Position numbers and translations under genes: made by a program. The notes beneath the pieces were generated by a model. The model made no database searches and had not been told where the DNA came from. It saw only the letters and a list, made by a program, of their open reading frames with translations. Shown piece by piece: positions 7,995 to 16,728 of a stretch of DNA of 64,000 bases; positions within the stretch are counted from its first letter, which is position 1; the number at the start of each line of letters is the position of its first letter. Source of the DNA: Lutibacter sp. B1. GTDB lineage: Bacteria > Bacteroidota > Bacteroidia > Flavobacteriales > Flavobacteriaceae. The DNA lies in the NCBI RefSeq assembly GCF_012524075.1, contig NZ_JAAZUI010000004.1, forward strand, positions 1-64,000, read 5' to 3'.

Positions 7995-10900
7995 TTATAA
8001 ATACTTTTTTAAAACAGCTTCTTTTTGTTGAGGAATTTCTGCTATTTCTTTTTCAATAACACTTATTTTTTTTTCTATTGTTGAAATTTCTGAAACTATT
8101 TTTTGTTGTTCTGAAAGTGGTGGAAGTGGAATTTTAAAATCTTCTAATTGTTGTTTCGTTATTGCTTCTCTTGAAGTTGCTCCATTACCAATTTCTAATA
8201 ATTGAGATTTGTATTTATTTGAAACTAAAATATTTTGGACATATTGCGGCAATGCTTTATCTGTAACTCTAATAATAGAAACGTGTTGATTAACTCTTGC
8301 AGGTAAATATTTATCTTCTACAATACAACACCTTGCAATTGAAGCACCTGTAATATTAAAAAGGATATCGTTCTTTTCAACAGTTACATTATTTAATTTT
8401 CGTGCTTGTTCCTCATCAATAAAAGCTAATCCTTTGTTATTAAACTGATTATCATATATATTTTGACTTCTAATTAATGAAATTCCACTTGTTTTATATG
8501 AGCTTTCTCCACCTCTAGGTGTTGCTCCGCTTCCTATTTTTGAAGTAATATTAGATAATGATACTAAATTACCTGTAACTTTTAAAATAGCGTTTTTTAT
8601 CTTCTCTTTAAGTGTTTCAATATCCTCTTTTGCTTTTATTTCTTTTGCTTCTAAAACTTCAATTTCAGCAACTATTTTTTGTTGTATGTTTAATGATGGA
8701 ATTGGAATTTTTATGTTTGATAAATCATCACTATAAACATGGGGCTGCGCTTGACCTCTTTGTAATTGGTAGATTTCAGTTTGTATTGATTTTAAAAATA
8801 AATAAATCAATTTTGTAGAAATTAAATTTTCATTGTTTGAGATAATTGTATTACAATCTGACGCAAAAATTGGTGTTTCAAAATAGTTAACGAAACCTGC
8901 ATAAGCCCCAGATGCACTAACTGTCACAACATTTTTATCACGATTATATTCGTTATGAAAATAAGCAGGTTCCTTTCCTCCTGCAATTACAGGAATTTTT
9001 CCTTTTAAGGTTTTATTTTTTGTAATTGATGTTCCTTTTTTAATATCTGAAACAAGACCTAGATATTCTAATTTATCAGTTCCCCAAACTAATTCATATT
9101 TAATTTTTTTTTTAACAGAAAGTGAAATGTTTTTTTCAAAATCAACTCGGTCAAAAGTTAACATATCAACCAAATTATGGCGAGAAACGTTGTTTTGCAT
9201 TGTTTCATCAACAGTACTTTCAAAATCTCCTTGAAATGCTTTATAAATATAGGTACTTGCCTTTGTTTTATCATCAAATTTATCAGGATGAAACAATTGG
9301 GTGCAATCTTCAATGTTTTTGCCTCGTTGTATTGGGTGTATGCCTTCACTACCTCTACGGTTACTAAACTCGTATCCTAAAAATCGTTTTTCAGCATTTT
9401 TTTCGCCACTTTTTATCAATACCACTTTTTGTGGGTAAGTAATAATAAAATAATACAATTTATCAGCTTCTTTTTCTAAAAGAAGAGTCCAAAATTCTTT
9501 ATCGTTTTTAGCTTTTAGTTTCTTTTTATATTCTATATAAATTTCGTGTTCAGTAATAATTTTATTTGGTTTTTTTTGTAATAAAGTTATATAATCATCA
9601 AAAGAGAATTTCTCTCTTCCTTTGGAGGAGTTGGAGGTAGCTTCCCAAACGTGATTTATATATTTTGTTACAGGTTTTTCTATACCGTTTATTGTAACAT
9701 CTTGTAAGGCTGCGAAAAATTTTTCTACGGCAATTTTAATATTTAAACTTTCGTAATTATTGCGTCTTCTTAAAAATAGCGTTACTGTGTTGGTTCCTGT
9801 TGCCATAAAAGTATTACTGCCCAATTCTGTAATACCAACAATATCAAAATATTGTAAAATAATTTCACGAGACTTTGTGTAAATTCCCGTATTACTTAAA
9901 ATAGAACTTGGTAAAATTATACCTGCAACACCTCCATCTTTTAATAATTGTTTGGTTCGTTCTATAAACAAACATTCAATTTCACTACTGTTATCAGTTA
10001 GTTTATTATACAATTCAAAATCTTCATCTTTATAAAAAGTGCGTGCTGCGTTTTTAAAAGCAGAAACAGAATATGGCGGATTTGAGACTATAATATCAAA
10101 CTGTTTATTATCTTTTGGAAAATCTTTATCTGTATGTAACAGCTTCCCTTTATAATCTGGATGATTAAAACGCGCCAATCCATCACTATGAATTACATTA
10201 GCCAGTCCATCACCATGTAAATAGCAACCTACTTTACCAACTTTTACCAGTCGATAATCTTTTTCAATTCCGTATATATATTGAATTGCCCAAGCAAAAT
10301 GATCATTTTGCCAATAACTAATTTTTTTGGCTACACTCGGGTTGTATTTTGTACTGTCTTTTTGTTTAATTAACCGTTGCATTTCATGCATGGTTTCGGT
10401 CAAAAAGTGTCCGCTACCTGCTGCATAATCCATTACATAAGGTAATAAAGTATCATTATCTATTTTTGCTGTTGCCAATTTGTTTTCTAAAATGGTGTCA
10501 ATTGGTAAACTTTTAATTACAAATTGCGCTATTGGCACAGGTGTAAAAAATTGTCCGGATTCTTGTTTTAAACCTGTAGTTAATAATAACTCAAAAAAAT
10601 CGGATAGATATTGTTGTTTTTTGGTGTAGCGGAGCTTGTATTTTTGCAATAATTCAACAATTTCTTTTACTACGACTGCATTTTCATTAAAAGACTGTTC
10701 ATCATATACATCTTTAATCGCAAACTCATTATTTTTTTCTAATCTAATTTTATGAAATTCATCTAAAATTGGTTTACGTTGATCTTCAGTTAAATAATTA
10801 AATTTATTATTAAATTCTGTTTCAGAAAAATCGGTAACTACTTTTTCTAAAAACTCATGCATTCCTTCTTTATATAAATCAGTTAATCGTAGCTGAAAAC

Positions 10901-11747
10901 TTCTGTGGTCATCAATTCCTTCCAACCATTGAAAACCTAATTCGTTGTTAGTTCCTTCGTTGATTTTTTCATCATAAATTTTACAAAGAAATAATGTAAA
11001 AATTCTATTAAATGCATTTCCTTTATCTGAAACAACGTTGTGACGTAAAATTTCTAAAAAACGATTAAAAATAAAACTGCTGTCCTCTTGTTTTATTTCA
11101 ATTAACTCATTTATTGTTAGAGCTTTGCTTTCAAAATTATACGATTTTACCCATTCTTCAAAAACACCATTATCTTTAGTTAGTTTATTCCATTTTTCAT
11201 AAAAATCTTTTACATCTCCGGTTCTATATTCTTCTTCAATTTTTACAATTTCGTTTTTATAAACAATTTCATTTTCATTTAATTCAGATGCATAAAGCAT
11301 AATAATATCTGCCTTATTACTAAATTTAAAGTAGGTAAAAAGTTGACCACCATCTTTATTTAAACGATTTAAAGCTTTATCAAATTCTTTACTGTATGTT
11401 TTACATTCTATTAAAAGGTATTCAGAACCATCTTCTCGAGTTACACAAATGTCTAATCTTCCTGAAAATCCGTGCCCTGCCGGATATACTTTTTCTAATG
11501 AAATATTTTCGGGTTTATATCCTTTTTCAAGTAACCTGTTTACACATTCTAAAACAACCCAATCTTCCTGTTTTGTAATATTTTGAATGTCTTTTTCTCC
11601 TATTTTTATTTTTCCGCCAAAATAGAAAGTTTGGTTTTTAAAATCTATTTCAATAGTATAATTATCAGCATATTTTTTTATAAAAATATCTGAAGTATTT
11701 TCTTTTGGCTGAAAATTAAGTTTTTGTATGAGTTTTTTTTGATTCAA
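7995..11747 (-). CDS. Single-chain restriction-modification-specificity enzyme (type IIG/IIB, AloI-like)
   Basis: One 1250-residue protein combines three activities. Residues 1-200 form a PD-(D/E)XK nuclease like the N-terminus of HsdR, with D99, E114 and K116 (ECK). Residues 370-700 form an HsdM-like adenine-N6 methyltransferase, with QFFTP near 400, SAM motif I DYAAGSGHF at 440-448 and catalytic NPPY at 556-559. The last 360 residues form an HsdS-like part with two target recognition domains (about 893-1040 and 1075-1230). Each is followed by a helical spacer containing QQKIV. Size and order match the AloI/PpiI/TstI type IIB enzymes as I remember them, which cut on both sides of a split site. 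The frame is intact. No separate R, M or S gene is nearby, and a -7 box lies at 11770-11777. It protects the cell against foreign DNA. Confidence 0.88.
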   Translation of the reverse strand: MNQKKLIQKLNFQPKENTSDIFIKKYADNYTIEIDFKNQTFYFGGKIKIGEKDIQNITKQEDWVVLECVNRLLEKGYKPENISLEKVYPAGHGFSGRLDICVTREDGSEYLLIECKTYSKEFDKALNRLNKDGGQLFTYFKFSNKADIIMLYASELNENEIVYKNEIVKIEEEYRTGDVKDFYEKWNKLTKDNGVFEEWVKSYNFESKALTINELIEIKQEDSSFIFNRFLEILRHNVVSDKGNAFNRIFTLFLCKIYDEKINEGTNNELGFQWLEGIDDHRSFQLRLTDLYKEGMHEFLEKVVTDFSETEFNNKFNYLTEDQRKPILDEFHKIRLEKNNEFAIKDVYDEQSFNENAVVVKEIVELLQKYKLRYTKKQQYLSDFFELLLTTGLKQESGQFFTPVPIAQFVIKSLPIDTILENKLATAKIDNDTLLPYVMDYAAGSGHFLTETMHEMQRLIKQKDSTKYNPSVAKKISYWQNDHFAWAIQYIYGIEKDYRLVKVGKVGCYLHGDGLANVIHSDGLARFNHPDYKGKLLHTDKDFPKDNKQFDIIVSNPPYSVSAFKNAARTFYKDEDFELYNKLTDNSSEIECLFIERTKQLLKDGGVAGIILPSSILSNTGIYTKSREIILQYFDIVGITELGSNTFMATGTNTVTLFLRRRNNYESLNIKIAVEKFFAALQDVTINGIEKPVTKYINHVWEATSNSSKGREKFSFDDYITLLQKKPNKIITEHEIYIEYKKKLKAKNDKEFWTLLLEKEADKLYYFIITYPQKVVLIKSGEKNAEKRFLGYEFSNRRGSEGIHPIQRGKNIEDCTQLFHPDKFDDKTKASTYIYKAFQGDFESTVDETMQNNVSRHNLVDMLTFDRVDFEKNISLSVKKKIKYELVWGTDKLEYLGLVSDIKKGTSITKNKTLKGKIPVIAGGKEPAYFHNEYNRDKNVVTVSASGAYAGFVNYFETPIFASDCNTIISNNENLISTKLIYLFLKSIQTEIYQLQRGQAQPHVYSDDLSNIKIPIPSLNIQQKIVAEIEVLEAKEIKAKEDIETLKEKIKNAILKVTGNLVSLSNITSKIGSGATPRGGESSYKTSGISLIRSQNIYDNQFNNKGLAFIDEEQARKLNNVTVEKNDILFNITGASIARCCIVEDKYLPARVNQHVSIIRVTDKALPQYVQNILVSNKYKSQLLEIGNGATSREAITKQQLEDFKIPLPPLSEQQKIVSEISTIEKKISVIEKEIAEIPQQKEAVLKKYL

Positions 11748-11769
11748 AGCAGGGTTTTTCAGGTTATTA

Positions 11770-11777
11770 CAAAATTA
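11770..11777 (-). promoter_or_regulatory. Candidate -7 box of the restriction enzyme gene
   Basis: Minus-strand TAATTTTG fits TAnnTTTG and lies 22 bases before the ATG at 11747. CAA triplets on the plus strand lie 13 and 24 bases away, neither ideal as a -33 partner. Confidence 0.4.
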
Positions 11778-11809
11778 ATAAAAAAGTAAACAAAAAAACG
11801 ACAATCATT

Positions 11810-11844
11810 TTGAGTTATCAAAAAAATAATGAACATTACTTTTG
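11810..11844 (+). promoter_or_regulatory. Promoter of dinB
   Basis: TTG at 11810-11812 and TACTTTTG at 11837-11844, 24 bases apart, one more than the usual range. The -7 box is a full match and lies 12 bases before the GTG start, giving a very short leader. No SOS operator is recognisable. Confidence 0.45.
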
Positions 11845-11856
11845 TATTTTTGAGTA

Positions 11857-12948
11857 GTGAGCACTGAACCTAAATACCGCAAAATTATTCATGTGGATAT
11901 GGATGCTTTTTACGCTTCTGTAGAGCAATTGGATAACCCTGATTTAAAAGGAAAACCAATTGCTGTTGGTGGAGGTAGTGAGCGAGGTGTGGTTTCGGCA
12001 GCCAGTTACGAAGCTCGTAAATTTGGTGTTAGAAGTGCCATGAGTGGTGTTACAGCTAAAAAATTGTGTCCTCATTTAATATTTGTAAAACCAAGGTTTG
12101 GAAGATATAAAGAAATTTCAAATAAAATACGCACTATTTTTTATGATTATACCGATTTGGTGGAACCTTTATCGTTAGATGAAGCTTATTTGGATGTTAC
12201 CGAAAATAAAAAGGGTAATCCATCAGCAACATTAATAGCTCAAGAGATTAGGCAACGCATTTTTGATGAACTTAACTTACATGCTTCCGCAGGAATTTCA
12301 GTAAATAAATTTGTCGCAAAAATTGCTTCTGATATTAACAAACCAAACGGACAAAAAACCATTCCGCCGGAAGAGGTAATCCCTTTTTTAGAAGAATTAC
12401 CTATTGAAAAATTTTATGGTATAGGTAAAGTTACGGCAGCTAAAATGTATAATTTGGGCATTTTTAAAGGGAAAGATTTGAAAGAAAAAAGTGAAGAATT
12501 TTTAACGCAACATTTTAAAAGTTCAGGAAGTCACTATTATCATATTGTTCGAGGGATACATAACAGCAAAGTGAAACCTAACAGACTTCGAAAATCAGTT
12601 GCAGCAGAGCATACTTTTTTTCAAAATTTAACTTCTGAAATATTTATGCTCGAAAAATTAGAAAAAATTTCAGAAGAACTGGAACAGCGCTTAATACATT
12701 CAAAAGTATCGGGAAAAACAATCACCTTAAAAATAAAATACAGCGACTTTAAATTGCAAACACGCAGTAAAACTTTACCGTATTTTGTAAAAGAAAAGGC
12801 TATATTATTCGAAACAGTAAAAGAATTACTTTTTCAAGAAAAAGTATTGAACTCTGTCCGTTTATTAGGCATTTCAGTTACCAATTTAAATATACACTCT
12901 AAAAAAATTGAAAAAGTAATTGATGTTCAGTTAAAGTTTGAATTTTAA
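11857..12948 (+). CDS. dinB: DNA polymerase IV (Y-family translesion polymerase)
   Basis: Error-prone polymerase that bypasses DNA lesions in the cytoplasm. The 363 residues cover the full Y-family palm, fingers, thumb and little finger. Catalytic acids lie in HVDMDAFYASVEQ near the N-terminus and in SLDEAYLDVT. IGKVTAAKM forms a helix-hairpin-helix. The start is GTG at 11857. The first in-frame ATG falls inside the catalytic HVDMDAFY motif, so it cannot be the start. The gene is divergent from the restriction enzyme gene. The extreme C-terminus does not show a textbook sliding-clamp-binding peptide. Confidence 0.95.
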   Translation: MSTEPKYRKIIHVDMDAFYASVEQLDNPDLKGKPIAVGGGSERGVVSAASYEARKFGVRSAMSGVTAKKLCPHLIFVKPRFGRYKEISNKIRTIFYDYTDLVEPLSLDEAYLDVTENKKGNPSATLIAQEIRQRIFDELNLHASAGISVNKFVAKIASDINKPNGQKTIPPEEVIPFLEELPIEKFYGIGKVTAAKMYNLGIFKGKDLKEKSEEFLTQHFKSSGSHYYHIVRGIHNSKVKPNRLRKSVAAEHTFFQNLTSEIFMLEKLEKISEELEQRLIHSKVSGKTITLKIKYSDFKLQTRSKTLPYFVKEKAILFETVKELLFQEKVLNSVRLLGISVTNLNIHSKKIEKVIDVQLKFEF

Positions 12949-12998
12949 TTTTGTGATTCCTTTTTATTCCTGATTAGAGTTGAAGTAAAGGCAAGTGT

Positions 12999-13030
12999 TT
13001 ATTTTGTCATTCCTGCTGAGGCAGGAATCT
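12999..13030. repeat. GTCATTCC-type palindromic element (short form)
   Basis: ATTCCTGC (13009-13016), loop TGAG, GCAGGAAT (13021-13028), inside TTTTGTCATTCC...GGAATCT. The left half matches the larger element at 58647-58724. It lies between the convergent ends of dinB and the saccharopine dehydrogenase-like gene, where it could act as a hairpin. Confidence 0.6.
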
Positions 13031-13038
13031 AACCTTTT

Positions 13039-14157
13039 TTAAAACTCTTCTTTTTTATAAACCACATTTCGGTCTTTCAAATAGTTTAAAACATACTTGA
13101 AACAGTTTTCATATTTACCAACTAATTCTGGAGGAAAAACACCTTTCTCGCTAAATAAACCTTCTAAAAACATATTTGCTGAGGCTGTTGCCGTGTAACC
13201 TGTTGTTCTTGCCATTGATGAGGTTTTTGTTTTTTCACAAAAAGTATCGTGTAAATTATAAATAACGGTTTTGTTTTCACCTTTAACGGTAATGCGCATT
13301 ACGGTAAGTTCTTTTTCAGTTTCTCCTAATTTCCATTCATTAAATAAAATTTTAGAAGTAAACTCTAAAGGAGAAATTTCTATACCGTTTATTTTTATTT
13401 TTTCTTCATTAAAAAATCCGCTTTCTTTTAAAACTTTAACGTATTCTACATGGTTAGGATAACGCAATGTTTTTTCTTTCATATTTGGAATGTGAGACAT
13501 AGTATAAATAATAGAGCGTAGGCCATCAGAATTGAAAGACTCCAAAGTCCCAACATCTTCAAAATTTACAAATTCACAGTCAGAAAGTGCTTCTTTCACA
13601 ACAATATTTCCGTTTTCAACATAGCGAGCCGGACGCGTATATTCTTCAATAACATCAACCGGAGAAAAAGGCGCTTTGTAATTAAACGGCCACTTTGTAA
13701 CTTTAGGTAAACCGCCTACCAAACATTCAAAATAGGTTACTTTAAATTTTTCGTTATAGTAACCTAAAATATAATTTCCCATTCCGGGAGCTACACCACA
13801 ATCTACAATAGCCGTAACATTTTTTTCTTTTGCCAAAGCATCTAGTTCTAAAGAATTTTCAGGAAAAAACGAGATATCAATTACGTTTTTACCGGCTTCA
13901 ATAATAGATTTTAAGGTTTCAAAACCCAAAAAACCCGGAACTGCACAAATAACCAAATCAAACGGGGTAATGGTTTTTTGCAATTCTTTTTTATTGGTTA
14001 CATCTAAAATAATTGTATTGAGTTTATCGCATTTTTTTAAAGCATTATACAATGCTGTTTTACTAAAATCGGTTATAGAAACATGGTGTTTTTTTGCCAT
14101 ATCAACAGCTATTGTGCTGCCTACCATACCGGCACCTAAAACAATAATTTTGCTCAT
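13039..14157 (-). CDS. Saccharopine dehydrogenase family protein (possible lysine-pathway oxidoreductase)
   Basis: A 372-residue cytoplasmic NAD(P)-dependent oxidoreductase. The N-terminal Rossmann fold shows GAGMVGS (residues 8-14). The catalytic-domain regions include DCGVAPGMGN and SMARTTGYTATASA, typical of saccharopine dehydrogenase and lysine 6-dehydrogenase relatives. Flavobacterial members are usually annotated as saccharopine dehydrogenase acting in lysine breakdown. An ALDH7-type dehydrogenase that could oxidise the aminoadipate semialdehyde product lies 49 kb away at the window end, so the two are not in one operon. The exact substrate is not determined by sequence. Confidence 0.85.
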   Translation of the reverse strand: MSKIIVLGAGMVGSTIAVDMAKKHHVSITDFSKTALYNALKKCDKLNTIILDVTNKKELQKTITPFDLVICAVPGFLGFETLKSIIEAGKNVIDISFFPENSLELDALAKEKNVTAIVDCGVAPGMGNYILGYYNEKFKVTYFECLVGGLPKVTKWPFNYKAPFSPVDVIEEYTRPARYVENGNIVVKEALSDCEFVNFEDVGTLESFNSDGLRSIIYTMSHIPNMKEKTLRYPNHVEYVKVLKESGFFNEEKIKINGIEISPLEFTSKILFNEWKLGETEKELTVMRITVKGENKTVIYNLHDTFCEKTKTSSMARTTGYTATASANMFLEGLFSEKGVFPPELVGKYENCFKYVLNYLKDRNVVYKKEEF

Positions 14158-14405
14158 AGTTTAAAATTTTAAAAATGAAAGAAAACAGTAGTGAAAAATT
14201 GAAATTTTGATGTAAAAAAACAATAATTATAACCCTGGAATTAAAACCCAAGGCATTTGTGAAAGTGATTTGAAGAGATGTTTAAGCATACTATAAACAT
14301 ACAATAAATTAAATAATGATTTTTAAAAATTAAAATAAAAAACCAATAAAAGAGTTTATATTTAAAGGTGTAAAAAATGATGGTTAAATAAACCCCTAAT
14401 ATTTA

Positions 14406-15173
14406 ATGAAATACATATTTAAAAGTATACTATTACTTAGCTTTTTAACAATTGTAAGTTGTAGCAGTGATGATAATGATTCAAATAATTATACCAGCAG
14501 TTATTCTTATACAAAACAAGTAGGTTATTCGGCAGAAGATATATTATCAGCCAATTATTTTAGCAATATTTTAATTGAAGTAATGTATGTTGAAGGGTTT
14601 CAACCTCAAACAGAAACGTTGAACAACCTAAAAGCATTTATACAAGAGCGTACTTACAAAAGTAATGTAATTATTCAACAAAAATTACTTGAAATACCTA
14701 CACAAACTGATTACAGTATGGGTGAAGTAAAGAAAATTGAAGATGAGAACAGAAGCGAATTTTCTTCGGGAGATCAACTAACAATTTCAGCACTTTTTTT
14801 AAACGGTAAGTCGGATAGAGATACAGATGACTCTGTAATTTTAGGTACCGCATATCGCAATACATCGTTTGTAATTTTTGAAGAAACCATTCATTCTTTT
14901 TCTGATAATCCCTTTGAACCTAGCAGAAAAGTGATGGAAAGCACCGTAATTTTACATGAATTTTGCCATTTGTTAGGTTTGGTTAATATTGGAACTCCTT
15001 TAGTGCATGAGCATCAGGATACTGAGAACGGAGGACATTGTACTAACGAGGATTGTTTAATGTATTATCAAGCTGAAAACGGAAGTAGAATTGGTCAGTT
15101 TATTTCTGGAGATAAAGTTCCTCAATTAGATGCCTATTGTATTGAAGATTTACAAGCTAACGGAGGGAAATAA
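14406..15173 (+). CDS. Lipoprotein with archaemetzincin-like zinc protease motif
   Basis: A predicted secreted lipoprotein of 255 residues with signal peptide and lipobox ending at C19 (TIVSC). It carries H184-E185-x-x-H188-x-x-G191, then after 19 residues H211-C212-x4-C217-x-M219. Archaemetzincins have HExxHxxGxxHCx4CxM, so this looks like the same zinc site with about 17 extra residues before the third His. The usual later CxxC is missing; only C245 remains. Flavobacterial relatives are called membrane metalloprotease. Substrate unknown. Its 3' end overlaps the opposite-strand radical SAM gene by 40 bases. Confidence 0.75.
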   Translation: MKYIFKSILLLSFLTIVSCSSDDNDSNNYTSSYSYTKQVGYSAEDILSANYFSNILIEVMYVEGFQPQTETLNNLKAFIQERTYKSNVIIQQKLLEIPTQTDYSMGEVKKIEDENRSEFSSGDQLTISALFLNGKSDRDTDDSVILGTAYRNTSFVIFEETIHSFSDNPFEPSRKVMESTVILHEFCHLLGLVNIGTPLVHEHQDTENGGHCTNEDCLMYYQAENGSRIGQFISGDKVPQLDAYCIEDLQANGGK

Positions 15174-16108
15174 TTAGTTTTTTGGTAAAATTTTCCTTGC
15201 CACATATTTTTTTCGGTTAGTTTTTTATCAATTTTGGCTACTATTTCAAAATTTTTAATTCGATTCCATTTGGGTGCAATAAGTAACTCTTTTGGAGCTT
15301 CGCTTATAAAGCGTTCAATAATAATAGTTGGGCGTAAATAGCCAATAAATTCAGTAATAAAATCAATATAATCTTCTGATGTAAATAACTTAAAGTTTTC
15401 AGGATTACGTTTGTATTGCACAGCCATTACAGAGTTTTTCACAATTTGTAAATGATGCAGTTTTAGGGTATCAATAGGAAGTTTAGAAATTTCTGTAGCA
15501 TGGTTTAATAATTCCCTTTTAGTTTCGCCCGGCAAACCAATTATTAAATGGGCTCCTAAATGAAAACCTTTGTTTTTACATTTGTTAAAGGCTTCTTTGG
15601 TTTCTTCAAAGGTATGGCATCTGTTTACATTTCTTAAAGTTTTGTTTAATGTACTCTCTACTCCAAATTCTAATGAAATAAAATATTTTTTCGACAGAAA
15701 TGATAGATAATCAATAATTTCATCAGTAATACAATCGGGTCTTGTACCTATGGCCAAACCAATTACTCCGGGAACTTTTAAAGCTTCTTCATACAAATTT
15801 TTTAAAGACTCTATATCAGAATAAGTATTTGTGTATGCTTGAAAATAAGCTAAGTAATGAGTAATTTTATTTTTTTTGGAAAAAAAAGAAATTCCTTTTT
15901 CCAATTGCTCTTTAATGCTTTTTTCAGGTTCACAATAATCAGGGTTAAAAGAATTATTATTGCAATATGTACAACCTCCATAACCTTTAGTTCCATCTCG
16001 ATTGGGACAAGAAAACCCGATATCCAATGATATTTTTTGTACTCTTTCACCAAATTGAGATTTAATGAACGAAGAGTAATCGAGATATCGTTTTCCTGTA
16101 AATTGCAT
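15134..16108 (-). CDS. Radical SAM protein, TIGR01212/YhcC family
   Basis: A 324-residue radical SAM enzyme of unknown substrate. The iron-sulfur cluster cysteines lie in FSCPNRDGTKGYGGCTYC near residues 32-49, the wide C-x14-C-x2-C spacing typical of the YhcC family rather than CxxxCxxC. Conserved blocks GTRPDC, SLEFGVES and LIIGLPGE follow. The C-terminal Elp3-like portion is complete. The role of YhcC relatives is not established. The stop lies inside the convergent lipoprotein gene. Confidence 0.88.
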   Translation of the reverse strand: MQFTGKRYLDYSSFIKSQFGERVQKISLDIGFSCPNRDGTKGYGGCTYCNNNSFNPDYCEPEKSIKEQLEKGISFFSKKNKITHYLAYFQAYTNTYSDIESLKNLYEEALKVPGVIGLAIGTRPDCITDEIIDYLSFLSKKYFISLEFGVESTLNKTLRNVNRCHTFEETKEAFNKCKNKGFHLGAHLIIGLPGETKRELLNHATEISKLPIDTLKLHHLQIVKNSVMAVQYKRNPENFKLFTSEDYIDFITEFIGYLRPTIIIERFISEAPKELLIAPKWNRIKNFEIVAKIDKKLTEKNMWQGKFYQKTNYFPPLACKSSIQ

Positions 16109-16172
16109 TTGTAAAAATTGTACTACAAAATTATCAAAAGAATATGGATTGGGTTATTTTTACCGATAATTT

Positions 16173-16628
16173 ATGGAAAACCACAAAGAAATTAAGAGAA
16201 AATTGTTTGAAACGTGTATGCTTTTTGTTGAAAGGCAGCATAAAACAGTTATAGATATAATTGAATTGAATAAAACTTCGCTTTTTTCCGAAACTAAAAG
16301 TTCTGCTGGAGACAAACATGAAACCGGGCGCGCCATGTTACAACTGGAAATGGAAAAAGCAAGCCAGCAACTAACATCGATCAATCAAATGAAAGAAGTT
16401 TTATCTAAAATTTCTACTGAAAACACATCAGATATAGTTTGTTTAGGAAGTTTGATTTTAACAAGTAAAGAAAATTACTATTTATCAATAAGTATTGGTA
16501 AAATAACCATAAATAATATAGATTATTATGCGGTTTCTACCAATTCACCAATAGGGCAACAATTATTAGGCAAAAGAGTTAAAAGCATTATACCATTTAA
16601 TAATGCTGAAATTTCGAGTACATACTAA
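16173..16628 (+). CDS. GreA/GreB-like protein (sometimes mislabelled 3-oxoacyl-ACP synthase)
   Basis: 151 residues laid out like a Gre transcript-cleavage factor. The N-terminal half is helical (1-80). AGDKHETGR at 45-53 sits at the coiled-coil tip and keeps the D47-x-x-E50 spacing of the acidic pair in GreA (DLSE). The C-terminal FKBP-like half has SPIGQQLLGK (125-134), as in GreA. I infer binding in the RNA polymerase secondary channel. Flavobacterial homologues are often named 3-oxoacyl-ACP synthase, but no thiolase fold or catalytic Cys is present. It is a single gene, followed by a palindromic element. Confidence 0.65.
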   Translation: MENHKEIKRKLFETCMLFVERQHKTVIDIIELNKTSLFSETKSSAGDKHETGRAMLQLEMEKASQQLTSINQMKEVLSKISTENTSDIVCLGSLILTSKENYYLSISIGKITINNIDYYAVSTNSPIGQQLLGKRVKSIIPFNNAEISSTY

Positions 16629-16715
16629 ATTATCGTCATTGCGAATGAAATGAAGCAATCTATTAGTTATTATAAGGTTACTTCGTTGTTTTACTCCTCT
16701 CAATGACGATAATTT
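16627..16715. repeat. 89-bp palindromic intergenic element with 15-bp perfect ends
   Basis: AAATTATCGTCATTG (16627-16641) and CAATGACGATAATTT (16701-16715) are perfect inverted repeats. The interior holds CGAATGAAATGAAGCAATC, like the GTCATTGCGA...AAGCAATC elements common between genes in Bacteroidota. It overlaps the stop codon of the GreA-like gene and lies between two convergent genes. Confidence 0.7.
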
Positions 16716-16728
16716 ATAATGTAAATTT

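Noticed and set aside
7995-11747. A type I restriction system
   Set aside because: All functions are on one chain, the HsdR helicase motor motifs are missing, and no separate HsdR/M/S genes lie nearby.
14158-14405. Riboswitch or small RNA in the 248-base gap before the metalloprotease gene
   Set aside because: The stretch is AT-rich with no conserved hairpins, no tRNA-like or aptamer-like pattern; a TATATTTA box near 14360 is the only hint of a promoter.
16173-16628. 3-oxoacyl-ACP synthase
   Set aside because: At 151 residues without a thiolase fold or catalytic Cys-His-His it cannot be one; the sequence pattern is that of a Gre factor.
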